Below are positions 26,001-33,801 of a stretch of DNA of 64,000 bases, piece by piece. The position numbers were made by a program, and so were the translations under genes. Origin of the DNA: G963662655 sp963665015 (GTDB lineage: Bacteria > Cloacimonadota > Cloacimonadia > Cloacimonadales > JAIOQZ01); the NCBI GenBank assembly GCA_963665015.2, contig CAXXSY010000005.1, positions 1 to 64,000 of the forward strand. Reading direction: 5' to 3'. The stretch's first letter is position 1. Each line of letters opens with the position of its first letter. The notes under the pieces were generated by a model. The model had not been told where the DNA came from, made no database searches, and was given only the letters and a program-made list of their open reading frames with translations.

Positions 26001-28669
26001 TACAACTCGACCAAAACGAATCCTACTACGTACAGATTGAGCCGACTGCATTCATAGATGTCTCGTATACCTTCTATTTTGATGGAATTGAAGACAATGC
26101 GACATGGAATTTCACTACTGGCACATTCGAGCCGGACAAAGGTACTTGCATCGAATTCGACGGCGTGGACGACCATATCAATCTCGGGCATAGTCCGATT
26201 CTCGATCTGACAGAAGGTATTACACTGGAGTGCTGGGTCAAACCTGCCGATCTGAGCGATTGGGCGCGAATTTTTTCTGCGCCGGGGACGTTTACGGGGA
26301 AATACGGGCTCTCGATAAGCAATGTGGAAGGAAAAGTCGAAGCTTGCTACAGGATTGATGGAGGGTCATCCGTATATCGCAAGACATTTTACCCGGACAT
26401 CTGTCTTGACCAATGGAATCATATCGCATTCTCAGCGGACGATGAGGGACATGGATTTCTTTACATCAATGGTGTAAAAGCAGCAGCAGGAGCGAATTCC
26501 AGCTTCAGCTTCACCGGCGATGATCTCTGGATTGGTGGAAAGCAGAATGGTACTTACCGTTTCGAGGGATGTCTGGATGAGGTGCGAATCTGGGATTATC
26601 CCCGCACACAGCAGCAGATCGCGGATAATATGTGTACCCCGATCGACCCGCAATCCCCGGGACTCAAATGCTATCTGCTAATGAACGAAGGAGTCGGCGA
26701 TCTTGCAACGGATATCATTGGCGGCAACGACGGTACGCTGAGCAATATGTCCCGCTCCGGATGGCTGGATTCCACCATTCCATATGGTGAAGGATCGTTC
26801 CAGCGTATCGATATTGGCGAAGTCGGATCGTATGCGTTCGATCAAACAGGTATCGACGTGGATATAACTTCGTTTATGATGATGGCTGAGGATACGCTCG
26901 AGGTTCATTGCACACACCTCGAAGAAGAGCCGAATGTCCTGCCGGCAGGTGTCGATGCCGTTTTCGATAGCCAGTACTGGGTGATCGAGACATGGGGGGA
27001 TCAGCAATATCAGGCAGACATCACATTCCATGTGGGTGACGAAGTGACGACCGCCGATGAAGCTGCTCCTGAAATCATTGCACTATACAAACGTAATTTC
27101 GGCTCTGATGGTGACTGGATTTTCCACAGTAGAGCAATTGCCGCGAGCAACGCCGCCAGCACGGTAACATTCACTGGGATTTCGGAACTATCGCAGTTCA
27201 TTATCGCAAGAAACACCAACTTCCCAGCACCTGAAGGTATTCCAGGGAACTGCCTAACCTTTGACGGTGAAGACGATTACGTCGAGCTTGCGAATGAAGA
27301 CGCTTTTGATTTTACAAGCCAGTTTACAGTAGAATGCTGGTTTAAGCCGACCTCTTCCGAAGAATTTAGTTACGGTGGCATATTCGGCAAGGAATGGGTT
27401 CTTTCCTTCGAGGCCGATCCTACGATGACATCCTTCTTTTTCGACGGTTCGTTCTGCGACTTCGCAGGTTATACCGATTACGAGAACAGCTACCTCGATC
27501 GCTGGAGCCACATCGCCATTACCTACGAATTCTCTGCCGTTACGTGGATTAGCACCCTGTCAATGTACCTGAACGGTGAGTTGGTGGCAACGGCTGACGG
27601 TTGGGATTTGGTCCCGGACAGCTCGAAACCGTTTCGCATCGGTACGGATGGCTACGAAATTCCAACGTATTTCGAGGGTGAGATCGATCAGGTGCGACTG
27701 TGGTCCGTCTGCCGCACGCAGGAGGAAATCCGCGAGCACATATACAACCCGGTATCGGGTCTCGAATCGGGTCTGACCGCGATCTTCCAGATGAATGAAG
27801 GAACCGGCACGACTGTCGCCGACGCCATCAACAGCATGGCCGGCACGCTGACCAACATGGACACCTCCGACTGGATGACTTCTACGATTCCATACGGTGA
27901 AGGTTTCTCCGTATCCGCCGTGGAAGCAAGCGGCATCGTTGATTTCAACGGCACCGGTATCACGTTCAACTACGCTTCCCAGAGCGCCGCGGACGTCACT
28001 GTCTCCCGCATCGAGCTGGCGCCCGATACCTTCCCGAATGAACCAAACACAACCTTCGACGACCTCTACTGGGTCGTGAATCGATACGGCACGGGCGATT
28101 TCAACGCGGACTTCACTTTTACGCTTGGTAACCTGACACAGGATGATCAGAATAATCCAAACCAGATCGCGCTCTTCACGCGTGCGAGCACTTCCGACGA
28201 TGTATGGCTCTACCTCGCTGACGCGAGTGCGGTTAATGCAGCCACAGGTGAAGCGACATTCGATGGCCTGGATGATACCGGTCAGTTCATCATCACACGC
28301 TGGATTCGGTCGATCGATTCACCGCAAAATCTTGCGATAGAGGTCGTCGGTACGGATGTGCAAATTAGTTGGGATGATGTCGATGGCGCGAATTCATACA
28401 AGATATTCGCTTGTGACACAATCGATGGGACGTATGTCGATGTGACAGAAAGCGGCTCGTTCGGCTCGATAACAAGAGCCACAGCTGCAAAGAAAGAGAC
28501 TGGTGTAACTTTCAAAACCGGTACCATGGTAACGAGCAATGAGATTGCAAGCGCCTCATCGATGATAGATTCGAAAACGGTACGGCGGTCACGACAGACA
28601 TGGTCCATCCCGTGCGGTGAAGAAAAGAGATTCTTTTATATAACGAGCTCGACGGAAATCGTGGAATAA
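23081..28669 (+). CDS. Large secreted VCBS/LamG multidomain protein
   Basis: 1862 residues, ATG 23081 behind GAGGAGG. Signal peptide 1-20. Residues about 25-300 are FG-GAP/VCBS propeller repeats with Ca-binding D-x-(D/N)-x-D-G loops (DLNHDGLLDLF, DVDGDGLIDFF, DYNGDGLLDLV). Next come an Ig/FN3-like region, LamG 1 (from about 548), a Big_5-type Ig (about 908-1010), LamG 2 (from about 1021) and LamG 3 (from about 1388). Each LamG (F-D-G-x-x-D-x-V motif, W-x-x-P start) is followed by the same ~150-residue sandwich containing the motif DSQYW(I/V). An FN3 from about 1744 closes it. Carbohydrate or surface binding is likely. No type IX sorting tail is present; the gene ends 33 bases before prophage debris, so a tail may have been lost. 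Confidence 0.85.
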   Translation: MKNSMFVLLLVVSIVTSVAANDFTLRDDQFASISHLDADLDISVTDLNHDGLLDLFVVVEGNDECHVERWEQNSDGSAEFHRTANSFLSMSSHTMRIEFTDVDGDGLIDFFVGDYDLESGMFATIKRYEQVSANDDELELRNSFFNGITFYRNTYLAPVFYDLDNDGKLDLLIGLQNGTILHYEADSVNSANFSLITDSFNNIDIGEDVDLCIGDYNGDGLLDLVLGSFNHELIYYEQAQTGSYTFNHVNNSFLSTSMTPMKFSCFTDIDDDGYVDFLAGDQANETIPSRVHRYEIAAHVSTHDVTDITTSSAVVGVTTAGNSALTYSDCGICWSTSSSPTISDSVVSFGSEIGSFTTTLTDLDVHVTYHVRGYVQDQFGVSYGEEMTFSVIHDPMSYDGISCYQIEDPIYRNSQNQPILRIELETSGPHDPLTFYEFNGYTAGSTNSSHDIDLVKIFYTGTSPDFSDDYQFGNARIPNPYWEISEQMELMEGTNYFWVCCDVSSDAIEENVIDCQISYYWILHELYEAFPNGDPVGSREIISLDNISGFALNFDGFNDRVEIADSPELEMDDVFTISAWIYPDDLDSRYGIFSTRATNQAGSFQLEVGTANGGTNQIALCGVGTWIEASADNAIQPGEWNHIACTRSGSAQGDTKFYVNGVEVSSTSGPAYEVIDNNDPIQIASGLNGGQLFNGKIDEVRLWNVARTQQEIRESMHLASVGGYNELVANWQLNDGAGVTVEEQINSLNGTMINMTDEDWVVSDIPFGSGLTDTETEENGWVYFGATDLRMIYSSQSSAEVTVTRLDNAPNTLPSLADEAFDSQYWIVNHSDESTFNAELSVYVDEDISSNMAENPQMIKLFTRPIYSNGEWSYLQTASYAGASYDEVRFPNITQAGQFMVGVFDLPNLVSMDPQNNQINSHLGGIVKMEFNREMAAGTGNITLKKSSDDSIIGQIAASEAKIDGCMVVVDFNVQLDQNESYYVQIEPTAFIDVSYTFYFDGIEDNATWNFTTGTFEPDKGTCIEFDGVDDHINLGHSPILDLTEGITLECWVKPADLSDWARIFSAPGTFTGKYGLSISNVEGKVEACYRIDGGSSVYRKTFYPDICLDQWNHIAFSADDEGHGFLYINGVKAAAGANSSFSFTGDDLWIGGKQNGTYRFEGCLDEVRIWDYPRTQQQIADNMCTPIDPQSPGLKCYLLMNEGVGDLATDIIGGNDGTLSNMSRSGWLDSTIPYGEGSFQRIDIGEVGSYAFDQTGIDVDITSFMMMAEDTLEVHCTHLEEEPNVLPAGVDAVFDSQYWVIETWGDQQYQADITFHVGDEVTTADEAAPEIIALYKRNFGSDGDWIFHSRAIAASNAASTVTFTGISELSQFIIARNTNFPAPEGIPGNCLTFDGEDDYVELANEDAFDFTSQFTVECWFKPTSSEEFSYGGIFGKEWVLSFEADPTMTSFFFDGSFCDFAGYTDYENSYLDRWSHIAITYEFSAVTWISTLSMYLNGELVATADGWDLVPDSSKPFRIGTDGYEIPTYFEGEIDQVRLWSVCRTQEEIREHIYNPVSGLESGLTAIFQMNEGTGTTVADAINSMAGTLTNMDTSDWMTSTIPYGEGFSVSAVEASGIVDFNGTGITFNYASQSAADVTVSRIELAPDTFPNEPNTTFDDLYWVVNRYGTGDFNADFTFTLGNLTQDDQNNPNQIALFTRASTSDDVWLYLADASAVNAATGEATFDGLDDTGQFIITRWIRSIDSPQNLAIEVVGTDVQISWDDVDGANSYKIFACDTIDGTYVDVTESGSFGSITRATAAKKETGVTFKTGTMVTSNEIASASSMIDSKTVRRSRQTWSIPCGEEKRFFYITSSTEIVE

Positions 28670-28707
28670 TCTTCAACATGAGAAGAAATTTTGGTCTATG
28701 TTCTGCG

Positions 28708-28884
28708 CGGCCAGTGCGTGGCATTGTTGAGCACACGATAGTACTCGAGCATCACGCGGTCGAAGTCAGCGAGGATGCGGTGCTGACCGTAGTTGGTCTC
28801 CATCGCGGCGCGGAAGCGGACTCCATAGCGTCTGGAAAGCTCCTCGCAGGCGTCGTAGTAGAACGCGAAGAAGCGTGAGTTCTC
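28708..28884 (-). pseudogene. Terminase C-terminal fragment fused to MuF N-terminal fragment
   Basis: On the minus strand this reads ENSRFFAFYYDACEELSRRY (terminase nuclease domain), continues to HRILADFDR, then switches to VMLEYYRVLNNA, which is the start of MuF (compare YFDRIMLEYYRVLNNAW at 11297). The join falls in GCGGTCGAA, a word present in both parent genes, so about 280 bases were deleted through short homology. No start or stop makes it a sensible gene. Confidence 0.75.
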
Positions 28885-28995
28885 GGACGGCATCACACTC
28901 AAGAAGGTGCAGTACGACACGGTCAAGTTGTTCAAGTCATTCAATCCGGATTTCGAGACACTGGTTCTGGAAGAGGAAGAGCTGGCGCGTTTTTT
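28885..28995 (+). pseudogene. Scrap of phage repressor C-terminus
   Basis: Reads SDGITLKKVQYDTVKLF then FETLVLEEEELARF, matching the S24 domain end of the repressor at 18450-18570 but missing a dozen codons. It is joined to the terminase fragment at the short shared word CTCGG. The frame then runs into the inserted repeat block at about 28996. Confidence 0.7.
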
Positions 28996-29145
28996 CACTT
29001 CGGTTTCTCAAGCGTCGCGTTTTTGCAGATCGTTTTTTCACTCGTATTTTTCACGTTTTGGCGCACGTTTTTGCACACGGGCCGCAAAAACGCCTGAAGT
29101 GCAAAAGCGAAAAAGCGTAAAAACGCAAAACCGCGACGCTTGGGG
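28996..29145. repeat. Block of CGCAAAAACGC-type palindromic words
   Basis: Within about 150 bases, GCGTTTTTGC, CACGTTTTTGCAC, CCGCAAAAACGCC and GCGTAAAAACGC recur in both orientations, several able to pair with each other. The block interrupts the repressor sequence of remnant 2 and is absent from prophage 1, where only one related word occurs (about 18776, with a partner at 29290). Its nature is unknown; possible protein-binding cluster or unstable hairpin array. Confidence 0.5.
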
Positions 29146-29508
29146 CAAACACGATTGAGTCGATACGCGCAACAAGTTTCTAAGCTAATCAGATAGAGGG
29201 TTTTACGCGAGTGACGAGAGCCGCAAACCTCCTGCAAAGACGAACCCAGAGTGGAAGAACCCTCCCGCAGAAAGCCGCAAATGGAAAAAGTGCAAAAACG
29301 CTCTGAAAATACGCGCAAGCTCCGACAAAACAAACACCTGTGAGACCACTCAATCGTTTTTCAGAATGGAAAGAAGGGTGTCAACTTACAACCTTCATTT
29401 TCCACTTTGTGACAGCATGTTTTCCATCGTGCAACAAGTCGAAGTGACACGAAATGCCCTTATCTCCCACACCAACAAACACATCAATGCAGTCGCTCTC
29501 CCAAGTTG

Positions 29509-29889
29509 CAAGTGACGGCAGTCTTTCCTTCAAGTGACGGCAGTTTTTCCATCAAGGAAATCATGCTGGCACTTTTCGTGTTCAAGGGCTTCAGATACTT
29601 CTGCTCATTTTTCAATGACTTACGAAAACTTCCAGTGATTGCAGTCTTTCCATTCCGCCCGATGGAAATTGTGACGTCACTTTTTCCACATCGCAAAAAC
29701 GCCCAGTTATCTCACGTAATATCAATGACATGCTGAAACTTCCAGTGACGGCAATTTTTCCATCGTTTCAAGCCGTTTTCCAGTTGTTGCAAGGGCTTAG
29801 AAACCCGAATGTCTTTCATGCGGAGATCAGCTATCTCGTATTATACCCGTTAATTATGCTCAAACTGCAAGTGACGGCAGTTTTTCCTT
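29509..29889 (+). repeat. Cluster of phage end repeats
   Basis: Copies of C(A/C)AGTGACGGCAGTTTTTCC begin at 29509, 29531, 29632 (diverged), 29742 and 29868. A longer sharing links 29531-29573 and 29868-29909 (repeat, a TCC..AAGGAAA palindrome, then CATGCTGGCAC). All copies point the same way. This fits arrays of transposase-binding sites at ends of Mu-like elements. Confidence 0.6.
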
Positions 29890-29945
29890 AAGGAAAACAT
29901 GCTGGCACAAATGAAGCTAATATCCTGAATACAAGGCAAATAGAA

Positions 29946-29971
29946 AGGCCTGAATCTCTCGACTCAGGCCT
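29946..29971 (-). terminator. Terminator of the phage tail module
   Basis: On the minus strand AGGCCTGA and TCAGGCCT form a perfect 8-bp stem with a 10-base loop, followed by TTCTATTT. It stands 17 bases after the tail-fibre stop codon. Confidence 0.75.
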
Positions 29972-29987
29972 GCGATGTTCGATTATC

Positions 29988-30464
29988 CTACTTCTCACCA
30001 CTCCAGACATACAGCTTCCCACCGTATGCCACGACTTCCCCGATGACACCCTCTTCAGGTAGCTCTGTGACCTCCGCGATGATGTCGGTGGTCTCGAGCT
30101 TGATGTAGCCTTCCAGCGCGTGACCGTTGATCTTGGTGCGGGTCTCGACCTTGGCAGCGAGGGCCGTGGTGAGGCCTGTGATCTTGCTCTGCGCCAGCGT
30201 CGGGATGCGGTCGGTGGCGAGAGCGCCGGTAGCGATTTTGGCTGCATCGAGGTCTGGTACGCGATCCACGACGAAGATGCCGGTGGTGATCTTGGAAGCG
30301 TCGAGGTCGGGAATCTGACTCGTTTCGAGTACGCCTGTGATGTTGTCCGGCTCGATCTGCGGGATTTGCTCGGTGATCAGCTTGCCGGACTTGTCGAGCT
30401 GGGCGATGCCGTTGGCGACGCCGAGTTGTCCGGAGTCGAGAATTTCCTGCCATGTGCCTGCCAT
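29988..30464 (-). CDS. Phage tail-fibre-like protein
   Basis: 158 residues built from a repeated pattern of the form (I/V)PDLDA(S/A)KI(T/A)TG: IPQIEPDNITGVLETSQ, IPDLDASKITTG, VPDLDAAKIATG, IPTLAQSKITG. Such repeats make the triple-stranded shaft of phage tail fibres and collar/receptor-binding proteins. The C-terminal part (GEVVAYGGKLYVWSGEK) resembles a tip domain. Last gene before the phage right end, which is where tail-fibre genes sit in Mu-like phages. It overlaps the preceding small gene by TAATG. It is intact, so host-range cargo could still be expressed. Confidence 0.7.
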   Translation of the reverse strand: MAGTWQEILDSGQLGVANGIAQLDKSGKLITEQIPQIEPDNITGVLETSQIPDLDASKITTGIFVVDRVPDLDAAKIATGALATDRIPTLAQSKITGLTTALAAKVETRTKINGHALEGYIKLETTDIIAEVTELPEEGVIGEVVAYGGKLYVWSGEK

Positions 30465-30622
30465 TACGCCTCCTTCACTTCACGCTCGAGCCGCCCGAGC
30501 AGCAGCAATGCGCCTTCGGTCTTGAGCAGCTTCTCGCGCGATTCCTGGATGAGTCTCTGGAGCCGCTCATACTCGTGCGTCAGCTCCAGCTTGGTGGTCT
30601 GGTAGAGTTCGATTTGTGTCAT
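30464..30622 (-). CDS. Small phage protein (52 aa), coiled coil
   Basis: ATG 30622 behind AAGGAG, reading MTQIELYQTTKLELTHEYER and ending in a Leu-rich amphipathic helix (ALLLLGRLEREVKEA). The stop TAA overlaps the next ATG (TAATG), and the start overlaps the previous stop (ATGA). Tight packing on both sides supports it as a real gene. Function unknown; probably a tail accessory or fibre-assembly helper by position. Confidence 0.6.
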   Translation of the reverse strand: MTQIELYQTTKLELTHEYERLQRLIQESREKLLKTEGALLLLGRLEREVKEA

Positions 30623-30861
30623 GCGTTCTCCTTGTATATGTAGGGTTTTCCGTTCTTGATGAATACCTGCCCCGGCTTCGCCTCCGGCGGAAAATCCGCG
30701 CCACTGAGCACGAGATTCTCGTCATGGATACCGAGGTCTTCCTTCTCGTCTACAGTGGAGTAGATCGGCTTCACGAAGGCGATATCGCGGTCTGTGGAGA
30801 CCGTTGGCTTCGTCTTGCGGTTCAGTAAATCCCACACGCTGTTCTGACGAATCGTGCTCAC
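30619..30861 (-). CDS. Small phage protein of the tail module (80 aa)
   Basis: 80 residues beginning MSTIRQNSVWDLLNRKTKPT and ending with a PGQVFIKNGKPYIYK segment, which looks like a small beta domain such as those on phage baseplate or fibre proteins. ATGA overlaps with the genes on both sides. I recognise no family. It belongs to the same truncated tail operon. Confidence 0.6.
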   Translation of the reverse strand: MSTIRQNSVWDLLNRKTKPTVSTDRDIAFVKPIYSTVDEKEDLGIHDENLVLSGADFPPEAKPGQVFIKNGKPYIYKENA

Positions 30862-31292
30862 GTCTGCATCAACTCCGAGACCTTCTGGGCCAGCGTGTTG
30901 GACGAGTGAAGAACGTTTGCCAACGCCTGCAGGGCGTCCTCGTCCTGCGCGAAGGCGTCGATGATGTTGCCGAGGGTAAGCTGCGTTTCGATGGTCTCGA
31001 TGCGCTCCTCGAACGGCGAAGTCGTCGTCGCGTAGGTGTGGTCGACCTTCTTGATCTTTGAGCTGAGACCGCTGAAAAGCGTAACCGAGAGGTTGATCAC
31101 ATCGCCGTTCTCGACACCGCTCAGCTCGCTTCCATCGATGAACACGTATGTGCTCAGAACCGTTTCGTGATGCACCTCTGAGCCGTCCTTCTCGATGAGG
31201 ATTTCAGCCTGCGAGAAGTGCACTGTAGGCGAGGTGTTGAACAGGATGCGAATGCCGCCACTGCGGTTGACGACGTCCACGCCCAGCGTCAC
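30858..31292 (-). CDS. Phage tail/baseplate-type protein, probably missing its 5' part
   Basis: 144 residues from a GTG at 31292. Beta-rich first half (GGIRILFNTSPTVHFSQAEI) and helical C-terminus (IETIETQLTLGNIIDAFAQDEDAL). The frame stays open 19 codons further upstream (LDTVENTLDLLLPDLGSVTLG) to a stop at 31350, with no start or ribosome site, so the annotated GTG is probably internal and the gene truncated at about 31349. The host sequence of the next gene begins there. It overlaps the downstream gene by ATGA. Likely structural by context. Confidence 0.5.
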   Translation of the reverse strand: MTLGVDVVNRSGGIRILFNTSPTVHFSQAEILIEKDGSEVHHETVLSTYVFIDGSELSGVENGDVINLSVTLFSGLSSKIKKVDHTYATTTSPFEERIETIETQLTLGNIIDAFAQDEDALQALANVLHSSNTLAQKVSELMQT

Positions 31293-31425
31293 GGAACCAA
31301 GGTCGGGCAGCAGCAGGTCGAGCGTGTTCTCGACCGTGTCCAGATTTTTTCATTGACACTCATCCTTTATTTTGTCACGAAATTAACATGGCTAAAAACA
31401 GTTTTATAACCATGGAGGAACGACC

Positions 31426-31830
31426 ATGTATCGTACTATGATTATTGTCGCTTTGATATGTATTCTGCTCGTTGCCTGTGAAACGAAAAGCACACTGCTT
31501 CACAAAGCGTATAATGAAGAAACCCTTAGTACCGACCTCGAACAACTTAGTAAAAAGCTTACCTCTGAAGAATACTATATACTGAAGGAATCCATCGAAT
31601 TCAACAAGGAAAAGATAGATGCTGAAGAGTGTTTATCGTATGGCTGGCTTTTATCCGATGGAAAACTGCGAAAGTTTGAAAGAGAAATAGAGGAAATGAG
31701 GAGAATGGATCCCAAATACATACAGGAAAAGCTAAGTCAGTACATAACTGTAACCTGTAGCAAGAAAGAGTTCAATGAGGGACAGGCAGGCACAGACAGG
31801 CTTTGTGAAAATAATCGAAGGTCATCTTGA
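31426..31830 (+). pseudogene. Small lipoprotein truncated by a repeat/IS element
   Basis: ATG 31426 behind GGAGGAAC. Signal peptide ends in the lipobox LLVAC, so it is a lipoprotein. The mature part is helical and charged (TLSTDLEQLSKKLTSEEYYI). From about residue 116 (NEGQAGTDRLCENN) the codons come from a GC-rich repeat arm and the IS left terminus, so the original C-terminus has been replaced. A stable truncated lipoprotein could still be made. No family recognised. Confidence 0.65.
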
Positions 31831-33489
31831 CGCAAATACCGAGTCGGATATTATAACCTCATCAATAGTGAGGTTTTATGCGATATATACCAAAGGACGA
31901 CCGGTATCAGATTTCGGCGGAATTTTGCTGTCTCGATGACATGATTGAGTCGGACAACATGGTCCGAATCATCGATTATTTCGTAGATGAGCTTGACCTT
32001 GAGGAGCATGGATTCACGAACACGAGGCCAAAAGATAAGGGACGTAAGCCCTATAATCCAGGTGACTTACTGAAGCTTTACATTTATGGATATTTGAATC
32101 GGATCAATACGAGCAGAAAGCTCGAACGCGAATGCAAGCGCAACATCGAAGTACGGTGGTTGATGGGAAATTTATGCCCCGATTTCAAGACCATTGCGGA
32201 CTTCAGGAAAGATAATCGCAGCATTCTCAAGAAGGTATTCCGGGAGTTCACGTATATATGTCGCGGGGCTGATCTGATCGATTTCAAACTTACAGCCATA
32301 GACGGGAGCTTTTTCTCTGCCGTTAACCACAACGGTAAAAACTACAGTTGTAATAAGTTACGCAAGCTACTGGAGAAGCTTGACCGAAAGATCGATGCGT
32401 ATCTGGACGAGATATCGAGATTGGACAAGCAGGAGTTTTCGAAGATATCGGATTTGCAGCAGGCGATCGCGGATATTCAAAGTAAACAGAAGGAATATCG
32501 AGAAATACAGGATGTCCTCGATGCAACGGGCGAGACGCAGGTATCCCTCACGGACCCCGATAGCAAGATGATGACCAAGCCCAAAGCCAAAACCGATATG
32601 AGTTACAACGTCCAACTCGCTGTAGATTCGAAAAATAGCTTGATCTCCGAATGTGATGTAACGAACGACGGAAACGACAGTAAGCAATTGTCGAAAATGG
32701 TTGAGAAAGTGCTCGATACTCACGCTCCCTCTGAATTATCGGTTGTTGCGGACGCGGGATACGCATCCGGCGAAGAGATCGATAAGTGCCTTAAAATGAA
32801 TGTAGATACATACGTTCCGATACCGAAGAAGAAGCAATCGCAAGACGACGATCCATACTCTCCCGCGAATTTCAAATATATTCCAGAAGAAGACTGCTAC
32901 CGTTGTCCGGCAGGCAACAAGTTACCGAAATCGTCATTCAAGAAAGATCGAAATCAGATAACCTACGGCAGACGAAAGACTTGCAAAGGCTGTCCGCATT
33001 TCTCTCAATGTGTTCCTTCCGGATCGAAGTATAAGATCATTCATCGAAGCGCCTTTGAAACGGCAATCCAGCGTCAATGCACAGTCAATCAGATGAACCA
33101 GGAAAAGCTGAAACAGCGCCAAATGATTGTCGAGCATCCATTTGGCACAATCAAACATGCGATGCGGCTGGGTGATTTTGTTACCCGAGGGCTTCCGTCG
33201 GTCAATGGAGAGTTTGCATTGATTGCACTCGCCTACAACATGAAGAGAGCCTACAACATCCTCGGATTCGACAGGCTCAAAGCGGCTATTCAAGTCCATT
33301 TTGAGCACTTAAGAACAATATGTGCCTTTATATGCTCATTTCTGATCAATTTCTGCTGTCCGAGAGCCATGTATGCCAAATCAGAGGCATTTTCGCGGTA
33401 AAAAAATTGTGGTTCTCGACAGAAAATTCCCTGAAATACTCAATCTCCTTTATTGCCAAAAACCGGAAATCGAATTATCACACAGCCTG
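31797..33489 (+). mobile_element. IS1182-family insertion sequence, copy 1
   Basis: Imperfect terminal inverted repeats: left CAGGCTTTGTGAAAATAATCG (31797-31817, first 20 bases quoted plus G), right end complementary at 33471-33489 (CAGGCTGTGTGATAATTCG on the minus strand). One transposase gene inside. It is flanked by GGCAGGCACAGA on the left and GGGGACCTGCCC on the right, i.e. the two halves of a GGCAGGCACGGGGACCTGCC hairpin seen intact at 36625-36746, so it has landed in that repeat. Confidence 0.75.
31878..33401 (+). CDS. IS1182-family transposase
   Basis: 507 residues. DDE residues are visible: first D in LTAIDGSFFSA, second in VVADAGYASGEE, E in MIVEHPFGTIK. The N-terminal region (LLKLYIYGYLNRINTSRKLE) and the zinc-finger-like CKGCPHFSQC segment are typical of IS1182. 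The domain DPDSKMMTKPKAKTDMSYNV before strand 2 is the family's hallmark D-x-D/S-x-x region. The C-terminus beyond the catalytic E is full length. It appears intact and able to work. Short leader hairpin-like ACCTCATCAATAGTGAGGT lies just before the ATG. Confidence 0.92.
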   Translation: MRYIPKDDRYQISAEFCCLDDMIESDNMVRIIDYFVDELDLEEHGFTNTRPKDKGRKPYNPGDLLKLYIYGYLNRINTSRKLERECKRNIEVRWLMGNLCPDFKTIADFRKDNRSILKKVFREFTYICRGADLIDFKLTAIDGSFFSAVNHNGKNYSCNKLRKLLEKLDRKIDAYLDEISRLDKQEFSKISDLQQAIADIQSKQKEYREIQDVLDATGETQVSLTDPDSKMMTKPKAKTDMSYNVQLAVDSKNSLISECDVTNDGNDSKQLSKMVEKVLDTHAPSELSVVADAGYASGEEIDKCLKMNVDTYVPIPKKKQSQDDDPYSPANFKYIPEEDCYRCPAGNKLPKSSFKKDRNQITYGRRKTCKGCPHFSQCVPSGSKYKIIHRSAFETAIQRQCTVNQMNQEKLKQRQMIVEHPFGTIKHAMRLGDFVTRGLPSVNGEFALIALAYNMKRAYNILGFDRLKAAIQVHFEHLRTICAFICSFLINFCCPRAMYAKSEAFSR

Positions 33490-33801
33490 GGGGACCTGCC
33501 CTTTCTTTCCTCTCCGCAATCGCATGAACACCAACGCGCGGTGAGAGATTGGAAAAGACTGACGCGGACATAGTGTGTGAAAAATAAAAAAACTGACTGG
33601 TTATCTTATTCACGGTTTCCAAGAGAAATACTCAGCATCTAACAACCACAAGACAATACCAACAAAATGAATACCGGGCATATTTTTATCTGAAAACGGT
33701 ATAAAACATGCAATGATAGCGGCAACGAACCATTGCTCTCGAAGTGACACGAGAAGGGGGATTTGATCTTTGACTTTCACAGTAATGACAGGAGGTACGT
33801 A
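33490..33801. other. Intergenic region between IS copy 1 and the next secreted gene
   Basis: About 310 bases. The first 25 bases are the right half of the GC-rich repeat (GGGGACCTGCCC). I see no gene and no strong sigma70 or sigma54 promoter; GGAGGTACG at 33791-33799 is the ribosome site of the following gene. Confidence 0.5.

Larger units (their letters stand above)
28702..29838. mobile_element. Prophage remnant 2, scrambled Mu-like left end
   Basis: Contains, in order, a MuF fragment, a terminase fragment (both minus), a repressor C-terminal fragment (plus), a roughly 150-base block full of CGCAAAAACGC-like words, and the phage left end with repeats. All pieces are homologous to prophage 1 but joined differently. 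No intact gene remains between 28669 and 29988. Confidence 0.75.

Noticed and set aside
28985..29159. Frames reading Arg/Phe-rich sequence on either strand in the CGCAAAAACGC block.
   Set aside because: The composition is produced by the repeated words; no start, domain or conservation.
33720..33750. GGCAACGAACCATTGCT as a sigma54 promoter for the 33802 gene.
   Set aside because: The GG to GC distance is two bases too long for the -24/-12 class.
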